Shown: piece by piece, positions 1 to 4,322 of the stretch
Numbering within the stretch: position 1 is the stretch's first letter
Layout: the number at the start of each line of letters is the position of its first letter
Program-made: the position numbers and the translations under genes
Source of the DNA: Patescibacteria group bacterium
Lineage (GTDB): Bacteria; Patescibacteriota; Gracilibacteria; UBA1369; PNNO01
Assembly (NCBI GenBank): GCA_024275695.1
Contig: JAJRYP010000082.1
Span: 1 to 5,034, forward strand
Reading direction: 5' to 3'
DNA length: 5,034 nt
Notes under the pieces: model-generated
The model's input: only the letters and a program-made list of their open reading frames with translations
What the model was told of the DNA's origin: nothing
Database searches by the model: none

Positions 1-361
1 CATCAAGATTTTTAAAAATTCCTTCTTTTTTTTGAATATGTAGAGTTGCTTTTCCGTATTCTTTAATTTTCCCTCGACTAACCGTTCCACCTCTTTTATG
101 CGTCATTATTTGATGGCCGTAACAAATGCCGAGAATCGGAATTCCGAGATTGAAAATTTCGGAATCACAATCAGGGGAATTCGTGTCATGAACACTTTGC
201 GGACCGCCCGATAAAATGATTCCTTTATAACCGTTTGCCTTGATTTTGTCTGCCGGAGTTGAACAATCCAGAATTTCCGAATATACATTTAATCTGCGAA
301 TTCTGTTGGCTATTAAATGCGCGTATTGTCCTCCGAAATCTAATACTGCGATAGTGTCCAT
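1..361 (-). CDS. guaA: GMP synthase (glutamine-hydrolysing), N-terminal glutaminase part; 3' end off the window
   Basis: GuaA converts XMP to GMP using glutamine and ATP in the cytoplasm. This window holds the first 120 residues, which form the class I glutamine amidotransferase domain that releases ammonia from glutamine. The start reads MDTIAVLDFGGQYAHLIANR, the typical GuaA opening. An oxyanion-type glycine loop follows at LSGGPQSV (about residues 50-57). The nucleophile motif GICYGHQ places the catalytic cysteine at residue 80. The glutaminase His-Glu pair, the ATP pyrophosphatase domain and the dimerisation domain would lie beyond position 1. ATG 361-359 is chosen because the conserved N-terminus begins there. 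It directly abuts the AT-rich heptamer array, and no Shine-Dalgarno sequence is visible. CarA and PabA share the fold, but the opening sequence favours GuaA. Confidence 0.95.
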   Translation of the reverse strand, partial: MDTIAVLDFGGQYAHLIANRIRRLNVYSEILDCSTPADKIKANGYKGIILSGGPQSVHDTNSPDCDSEIFNLGIPILGICYGHQIMTHKRGGTVSRGKIKEYGKATLHIQKKEGIFKNLD

Positions 362-362
362 A

Positions 363-411
363 ATTAATTACTAATTATTAATTACTAATTTCTAATTTCT
401 AATTACTAATT
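363..411 (-). repeat. Seven tandem heptamers between the DUF4012 gene and guaA
   Basis: Read on the minus strand, 411 to 363 is seven uninterrupted 7-nt units. Each begins AATTA, and the last two bases are GT, GA, GA, GT, AT, GT, AT in order. The array ends one base before the guaA start codon. Its first two units supply the last residues (Ile-Ser-Asn) and the TAG stop of the DUF4012 gene, so repeat and coding sequence overlap. The whole 37-nt gap to guaA consists of the array and one extra T, leaving no room for a normal ribosome binding site or a GC-rich terminator. Similar AT-only short repeats are, to my knowledge, frequent between genes in CPR genomes. No function is known to me. Confidence 0.85.
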
Positions 412-1673
412 CTTTGTACCAATGTTATTACTTTTGGTACAGGTTGTATAGGGTTTCCGTGTATATCGTAAGCACTTTTTATTGTAATCTTATAAAACTC
501 ATCGGGTTGATTGGTCATTCCTTCGACTTTCAGTTTTAAATCACGATAATCAAAGGACATGTCTTTCACTGTAATTGTGTCGTGAGTTTCCGGATTGGTT
601 ATATCAAGATCCTCAATCGTGATATTAAGAGGATCGGTTAACGACTCAGTCGACATTCTTTCATTAAAAACAACCAGAATATCACTTAAACTTTGAATTT
701 CCGTATAGGCGATCCTGGGTCCGAGTTTGTCCGGAAGCAGCGTGAAATCAAACGACTTGTCGCGAAGCAGCGACTTTTTCCAAATCGCATAATTTTCACG
801 CGTTTCAAAATCGTCACTTTGAATTGAAACTCCCTGAGGTGCTTCAATAACAACGGAATAGGTATCATCAATTGTTCCGGCTTGTTTAATCAAATCCAGA
901 TGATAATCCTCGCCGTTGAAGACGCTACTCGGAAGTTCAACTTCATAAGCAATTGTTTGCCTGTCTCCGGGATTCAATCGAATAATTGTTCCAATAATTG
1001 TGTGCTTTAAAGAAGCCTCTTCTTTTATCGAAACATTAGCGTTTTTCACCTTTGTCCCATAAGGGAGATATACCCTGATGTATCCGGAATACGGACCGCT
1101 TACGGGAACATTATAATCGCCAAAATGTTCCATTGTGATTGTGATTTTTCCTGTGAGCGTATAGTCGCCCGTTTCATGATTTTCCCAAATTTGGACTCTG
1201 TAATTTACATCACGATCAATATATCGATCGGATTTCATGCCGGCCAGATTCGACTCTACAACAGCCAGAAAATCTCCATCAGGTTTAGGCCATGTTCCAT
1301 CCCATCCTCTTGCATTAATTGCTTTTTGAAGACTCGAATCAAAGAAATGAAGCTGGATGTGTTTTTCATTTAGATTTCGTACAATCATGTCGCTTGTTTC
1401 TCGCCACAAGAGAGGAGAAAACATTATTTTCTTAATTAAAGCGGAGCTTAAAGGTCCGAGTACTCCTTTCCTTGCTTTTATTTGTTCAATGTCGTGACGA
1501 TCAATGTTGTTAACCGAATATTCAAGAAGTTCAAAAACATTTTCGGGAGTAAATTCAAGATCCCAAACTTCAATTTTTTTAACTATTTTAAGCATGTCTT
1601 CAAGAACTTTGCTGTTTACGGCAATCACGCCGTCAAAATTAGTTCGACTATCCGTGAGGCGGTACATTTTCAT
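399..1673 (-). CDS. C-terminal fragment of DUF4012 protein with a SbsA-like Ig domain
   Basis: This 424-residue open frame lies downstream of the TAA at 1788. Its first ATG (1673) falls inside conserved DUF4012 sequence (MKMYRLTDSRTNFDGVIAV), so it is probably an internal methionine and not a natural start. Residues about 1-140 belong to DUF4012 (DGVIAVNSKVLEDML). Residues about 150-310 are beta-rich, including GYIRVYLPYGTKV and AYEVELP. Residues about 318-418 resemble a bacterial Ig-like domain of the SbsA/Big_5 type, with ILVVFNERMS and a closing YDIHGNPI. Expressed by reinitiation, it would lack the membrane anchor and probably stay in the cytoplasm. The last residues and the stop come from the heptamer array. 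Confidence 0.65.
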   Translation of the reverse strand: MKMYRLTDSRTNFDGVIAVNSKVLEDMLKIVKKIEVWDLEFTPENVFELLEYSVNNIDRHDIEQIKARKGVLGPLSSALIKKIMFSPLLWRETSDMIVRNLNEKHIQLHFFDSSLQKAINARGWDGTWPKPDGDFLAVVESNLAGMKSDRYIDRDVNYRVQIWENHETGDYTLTGKITITMEHFGDYNVPVSGPYSGYIRVYLPYGTKVKNANVSIKEEASLKHTIIGTIIRLNPGDRQTIAYEVELPSSVFNGEDYHLDLIKQAGTIDDTYSVVIEAPQGVSIQSDDFETRENYAIWKKSLLRDKSFDFTLLPDKLGPRIAYTEIQSLSDILVVFNERMSTESLTDPLNITIEDLDITNPETHDTITVKDMSFDYRDLKLKVEGMTNQPDEFYKITIKSAYDIHGNPIQPVPKVITLVQRISN

Positions 1674-1787
1674 AAGCTCGGAAACGCTTCTGGGGAAATC
1701 CGCATAATAGTTTGCATCGCGGAATGTGTAGCCTTCATAAAAACGCCCGGCCAGAAGTTCTTCTTGCGGATATGGCGCCTTGATAAA

Positions 1788-2090
1788 TTAATGATCCGCA
1801 ATGTCGCCAAATACATCATTAACTTCAAGTCCGGCAAAAAGGCCGTTTCTAAATTTTAAAATTCCATAGGCTGAAATAAATCCGCCCGTTGGCCTTAATT
1901 CATTGTTATTTTGAAAAAGCACAAGATAGTTTTTTTCATTGAACGGTCCGCCCGCGATTGAAAAATAATGAGGAATAAAAAAGCGGAGACCGCTTAATGA
2001 AGACAGTGTAAACAGAATAAAGGTTAAAATAATGAAAAACAGTGTGAGATATACCGCGCGCAAAGATTTTTTTGAATATTTTTTCGCCAT
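1788..2090 (-). CDS. N-terminal fragment of DUF4012 protein (membrane anchor and conserved core start)
   Basis: This 100-residue fragment begins with a short basic segment (MAKKYSKKSLR). A single hydrophobic helix follows at about residues 13-36, consistent with a signal anchor that leaves the rest outside the membrane. Residues about 55-96 contain the family hallmark YLVLFQNNNELRPTGGF, followed by the segment ending in DVFGDIADH just before the stop. Family members continue through this point, so the fragment alone lacks most of the domain. ATG 2090 is used because it follows the lysS stop by only 5 nt and precedes the basic-plus-hydrophobic signal. No ribosome binding site is visible, so translational coupling to lysS is a plausible inference. 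Confidence 0.75.
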   Translation of the reverse strand: MAKKYSKKSLRAVYLTLFFIILTFILFTLSSLSGLRFFIPHYFSIAGGPFNEKNYLVLFQNNNELRPTGGFISAYGILKFRNGLFAGLEVNDVFGDIADH

Positions 2091-2095
2091 AAGTT

Positions 2096-3628
2096 TTAAG
2101 AATTTTCAGGTTTCATTAAAGGGAAGAGAACAACATCTTTTAAGTTATCTTGATTTGTTAAGAGCGCAACGATGCGATCAATTCCCATTCCCCATCCCGC
2201 CATCGGAGGAAATCCGTGTTCCATCGCGAGTACAAATTCATCATCTTTTCCGTGAGCTTCTTCATCGCCTCTTTCTTGTGCTTGGGCTTGACTGTTAAAT
2301 GCCTCGGCTTGTTGAATCGGATTAATCAACTCTGAATATGCGTTTACAATCTCCCATCCGTTAACAACGAGTTGAAAACGATCAACAACATTCGGATTTT
2401 CGTCGTTTCTTCTTGAAAGTGGCGAAAGGTCTGTCGGATGTTTAGTCAAAAATGTTGGTTGAATAATTTTTGGGCGAGCCACCTTTTTATATAGGTGGTC
2501 GATTAAGTTCCCACGTCCGAGTTTTTCCGCGTCTTCAATCTCGATTTTTTTCGATTTTATAGCTTTGAGAAGGTCTCTGGCGGTTCCATGATCGTGAATG
2601 TTAATTCCGCAATTTTCTTCTATCACATCATGCATTGATATTTTCTTCCATGGAGTTTTGAAGTTAACTTTTTGTTTGTTTCCATCACGATCCGCAATTT
2701 CAACTTCCAAAATTCCGACAGTTTTATTAAGAAGATATTCAAACATTTCTTCCGTAAATTTCATTAGATTTTCGTAATTCCAGTATGCGGCATAAAATTC
2801 AGTCATGGTGAATTCCTGAAGATGCGACGGATCCATTCCTTCATTTCTAAATACTCTTCCAATCTCGAAAACTTTTTCAAAACCGCCGCCGATTGCTTCT
2901 TTTTGATATGTTTCTCCCGCTGCGATACGCAAGAAAAAATCATGATCAAGAGCTTCGTGATGCGTTACAAAGGGTTTTGCGAGTGCGCCCGAAGCCGAAG
3001 AACTTAATATTGGAGTTTCAATTTCCCGGAATCCGTTATTCCAATAAAATTCTCGAAGCGCTTTGATAAAGTCTGAACGAAATTCAAACCTTTTTTTAGT
3101 TTCTTCGTTCATCACAAGATCAAGATAGCGTTTTCTGTACATGGATTCTTGATCTTTTAATCCGTGAAATTTTTCCGGAAGCGGACGAAGTGCTTTTGAT
3201 AATAATGTGTAGTCGGTGACAAGAAGCGTAATTTCTCCGTGTTTTGTTTTAAACATCTCTCCCTCGGCACCGATAAAATCCGCAACATCGATTTTTTTAA
3301 GAAATTTATATTTTTTATCGCCGAGAACATCTTTCATAAAACAGATTTGAATACGACCCGACGCGTCTTTAAGTTGTGCGAAGCTGATTTTCCCATGACT
3401 CCTAAACGAAACAAGACGTCCGGCAATTTTAATGTCCGACGTTGGTTTTTTCATTATTTCTTCCGTGTCGCGTACTTTTTTTTCTCCAAATTCTTTTGCT
3501 TCAAGAGTTTTGTGAGTTCGTTCATATTTGTCCCGATATGTTTGAATTCCCGCTTCCTGTAATCCCTTGAGCTTTGCGAGACGATCTTTGTATTCCGTAG
3601 ATGGTAAATTGTTGTTATTTTGTGACAT
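2096..3628 (-). CDS. lysS: Lysyl-tRNA synthetase, class II
   Basis: LysRS charges tRNA-Lys with lysine in the cytoplasm, through a lysyl-adenylate. The 510 residues match the usual class II length of about 500. An OB-fold anticodon-binding domain covers about residues 65-145 (IKIAGRLVSFRSHG, FAQLKDASGRIQ). The catalytic domain has motif 1 near 184-209 (REIETPIL), motif 2 at 254-279 (FEIGRVFRNEG, Arg261) and motif 3 at 478-490 (GWGMGIDRIVALL, Arg485). NAYSELINP at 429-437 is the lysine-site signature that separates it from AspRS and AsnRS. The lysine-site loop is unusual: RIAAGETYQK replaces the common RIAPELYLK, one residue longer, with Glu239 probably keeping the substrate contact. I prefer ATG 3628 to TTG 3634, which adds only two residues. 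No Shine-Dalgarno is seen. The downstream DUF4012 gene starts 5 nt after the stop. Confidence 0.96.
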   Translation of the reverse strand: MSQNNNNLPSTEYKDRLAKLKGLQEAGIQTYRDKYERTHKTLEAKEFGEKKVRDTEEIMKKPTSDIKIAGRLVSFRSHGKISFAQLKDASGRIQICFMKDVLGDKKYKFLKKIDVADFIGAEGEMFKTKHGEITLLVTDYTLLSKALRPLPEKFHGLKDQESMYRKRYLDLVMNEETKKRFEFRSDFIKALREFYWNNGFREIETPILSSSASGALAKPFVTHHEALDHDFFLRIAAGETYQKEAIGGGFEKVFEIGRVFRNEGMDPSHLQEFTMTEFYAAYWNYENLMKFTEEMFEYLLNKTVGILEVEIADRDGNKQKVNFKTPWKKISMHDVIEENCGINIHDHGTARDLLKAIKSKKIEIEDAEKLGRGNLIDHLYKKVARPKIIQPTFLTKHPTDLSPLSRRNDENPNVVDRFQLVVNGWEIVNAYSELINPIQQAEAFNSQAQAQERGDEEAHGKDDEFVLAMEHGFPPMAGWGMGIDRIVALLTNQDNLKDVVLFPLMKPENS

Positions 3629-3667
3629 GAACAAAAGCGTTTAATTTGATTCTAATTTACAATAAAC

Positions 3668-3722
3668 AGAGACGAGCGTAAAGCGAGTCTCTCGCGAGCG
3701 AATTTATCGCGAGCCGAGCGAA
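3668..3722. repeat. GAGCG-type low-complexity repeats with two hairpins in the lysS leader
   Basis: CGAGCGAA occurs at 3695-3702 and 3715-3722, and TCGCGAG at 3692-3698 and 3707-3713, so the block is a short degenerate direct repeat. Two inverted pairs are also present: AGAGAC 3668-3673 with GTCTCT 3687-3692, and CTCGCGA 3691-3697 with TCGCGAG 3707-3713 around a 9-nt AT-rich loop. They share bases 3691-3692 and cannot both form completely. The block sits 40-94 nt upstream of the lysS start, so it would be in the lysS leader if transcription begins further upstream. No T-run follows on either strand, so I do not call it a terminator. Similar GAGCGA-rich blocks are, to my knowledge, common between CPR genes. 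Confidence 0.6.
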
Positions 3723-3767
3723 CTCCTTAACATGTTCACTTAAAGGGAATTATTAAAAAGGCTTCTG

Positions 3768-3796
3768 TTGACGGTGTAACAAATTTTATTTACGAT
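3768..3796 (+). promoter_or_regulatory. Candidate sigma-70-type promoter reading toward the GC-rich island
   Basis: A -35 box TTGACG (3768-3773, 5 of 6 consensus positions) is separated by exactly 17 bp from a -10 box TACGAT (3791-3796, 4 of 6). The start would fall near 3802-3805, just before the first helix of the structured segment. It points away from lysS and toward dnaB, so it serves no recognised protein gene. In AT-rich DNA such matches arise by chance, but the spacing and the position make this one worth attention. Confidence 0.45.
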
Positions 3797-3826
3797 TCGT
3801 TTAACGTTTTGCGTCATTTTGCCGAG

Positions 3827-3842
3827 CCGGGGAAATCCCCGG
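3827..3842. other. Strong GC hairpin at the left edge of the GC-rich island
   Basis: CCGGGG (3827-3832) and CCCCGG (3837-3842) form a perfect 6-bp all-GC stem closing the tetraloop AAAT. It is the most stable local hairpin in the gap. No T-run follows on either strand (GAAAGGAGG on plus, CTCGGCAAAATG on minus), so it is not a standard intrinsic terminator. In the candidate RNA it is the first hairpin inside the closing helix. Confidence 0.7.
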
Positions 3843-4220
3843 GAAAGGAGGAACGCTAGTGTCGCAAAAATTACAGGATGGTTTTACCTCAGGACCGGGA
3901 ACAAGGGAAGAAGATTCCATGAGATGGGGAGGCCCGAGAAACAGGCCCACCTCTTCAGGATGTATCGTTATTCCCACCACCAGGAACGCTGCCGACTCGG
4001 CGGTCTCCGCCGTGGTCACCAATTCCAAGTCCACCCGCACCGCCGCTCCACAACCCGCCGATGAGACAAGTTCGCCCGTCCACCCGCCTTTGGGTACGAC
4101 TCGCGACAAACGTGATGACTTCGGCAAATCCAGCTGGAGCAGGTCGCGCAACTACCCGAGGTAGCCCCATCTTCCCGGCCGTATCGCATCCCGCTTTGAG
4201 GACATCGATCGCCACTTCTC

Positions 4221-4249
4221 GGCAGCGCGGACGTAAAACTCCCGCTGCC
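4221..4249. other. Long hairpin at the right edge of the GC-rich island
   Basis: GGCAGCG (4221-4227) pairs with CGCTGCC (4243-4249). Past one bulged C, GGA (4229-4231) pairs with TCC (4240-4242), leaving the 8-nt loop CGTAAAAC, for a total of 10 bp. No T-run follows within 10 nt on either strand. It lies between the right arms of the helices 3876-3880/4187-4191 and 3849-3853/4252-4256 and fits the nested fold proposed for the whole segment. Confidence 0.7.
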
Positions 4250-4322
4250 ATTTCCTAAAGTCGGGCAATTGCGTCATAATTATGCCGGGCACACTTCGTA
4301 CGCAAACCAAAAAATCTAAACC

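Larger units (their letters stand above)
399..2090 (-). pseudogene. DUF4012-family membrane-anchored protein gene, split by an in-frame TAA
   Basis: One reading frame of 564 codons runs from ATG 2090 to TAG 399, broken only by TAA at 1790-1788 (codon 101). The reading stays in the same frame on both sides. The 38 codons after the stop include YTFRDANYYADFPRSVSEL, which matches the family's typical (D-A-N-x-x-x-DFP) segment, so the lesion is a single nonsense codon rather than a frameshift or deletion. Restored, the protein would have an N-terminal membrane anchor, a DUF4012 domain, a beta-rich middle and a C-terminal Ig-like domain. DUF4012 proteins are common in CPR and actinobacteria and have no established function. 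The gene starts 5 nt after the lysS stop, so it is probably co-transcribed. A sequencing error, a recent mutation or a strain variant would look the same here. Confidence 0.8.
3809..4277. mobile_element. Possible small inserted element: 9-bp direct repeats outside short inverted ends
   Basis: TTGCGTCAT occurs at 3809-3817 and again at 4269-4277. Just inside the copies lie imperfect inverted ends: TTGCCGA at 3819-3825, and TTGCCCGA read on the minus strand from 4268 to 4261. Direct repeat, inverted end, interior, inverted end, direct repeat is the layout left by many transposable elements, and 9-bp target duplications are known from several insertion sequence families. The 451-bp interior is far more GC-rich than its surroundings and has no transposase-like frame, so any element would be non-autonomous. 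Against this, the similarity continues outside the 9 bp (TGCCGAGC at 3820-3827, TGCCGGGC at 4283-4290), and the inverted ends are short. The same inverted ends also form the closing helix of the candidate RNA. Confidence 0.3.
3803..4307 (+). ncRNA. Candidate large structured non-coding RNA, family not recognised
   Basis: The dnaB-lysS gap contains a GC-rich island (58.6% over 3841-4260) that folds into mutually nested helices. An outer helix 3806-3813 with 4301-4307 has one bulge. A closing helix is 3819-3825 with 4261-4268. A 6-bp hairpin at 3827-3842 has loop AAAT. Further helices are 3849-3853 with 4252-4256 and 3876-3880 with 4187-4191. A junction pairs 3892-3901 with 4172-4180 (9 bp, one bulged A) and 3923-3929 with 4165-4171, around a small hairpin 3906-3918. 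Local hairpins are at 3994-4017, 4152-4164 and 4221-4249, and 4102-4107 pairs with 4143-4148. The strand is inferred from the upstream promoter and is uncertain. The 3' end is unknown because no intrinsic terminator is visible. I found no landmark of RNase P RNA, tmRNA, SRP RNA or a group II intron. It could instead be a decayed high-GC insertion. Confidence 0.45.

Noticed and set aside
1482..1859. 125-codon plus-strand frame opposite the DUF4012 gene
   Set aside because: It is a shadow of the minus-strand coding frame, with no domain or translation signal of its own.
3629..3634. Earlier TTG start for lysS
   Set aside because: It would add only two residues (M-F), and the ATG at 3628 is the more likely start.
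3729..3736. AACATGTT as a LexA-like site
   Set aside because: It is a simple 8-bp palindrome and lacks the GAAC-N4-GTTC spacing of a known SOS box.
3635..3800. T-box or lysine riboswitch in front of lysS
   Set aside because: No T-box sequence (GGGTGGNACCGCG) and no lysine riboswitch core is visible on the minus strand.
3801..4151. 116-codon minus-strand open frame across the GC-rich island
   Set aside because: It has no recognisable domain, overlaps open frames on both strands, lacks a ribosome binding site, and is of a length that GC-rich sequence yields by chance.
3955..4251. 98-codon minus-strand open frame rich in Gly and Arg
   Set aside because: Composition reflects the C-rich plus strand, no family resemblance is seen, and it runs through the strong hairpins at 3994-4017 and 4221-4249.
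3819..4268. RNase P RNA, tmRNA or SRP RNA
   Set aside because: I looked for the conserved boxes on both strands (GAGGAAAGTC and ACAGAA; tRNA-like ends; the GGAAG tetraloop region) and found only partial, misplaced resemblances, such as TTCCTAAAGTCGGGC at 4252-4266.
4275..4284. CATAATTATG palindrome as an operator
   Set aside because: It is AT-rich, only 10 bp, lies downstream of dnaB, and is expected often by chance.
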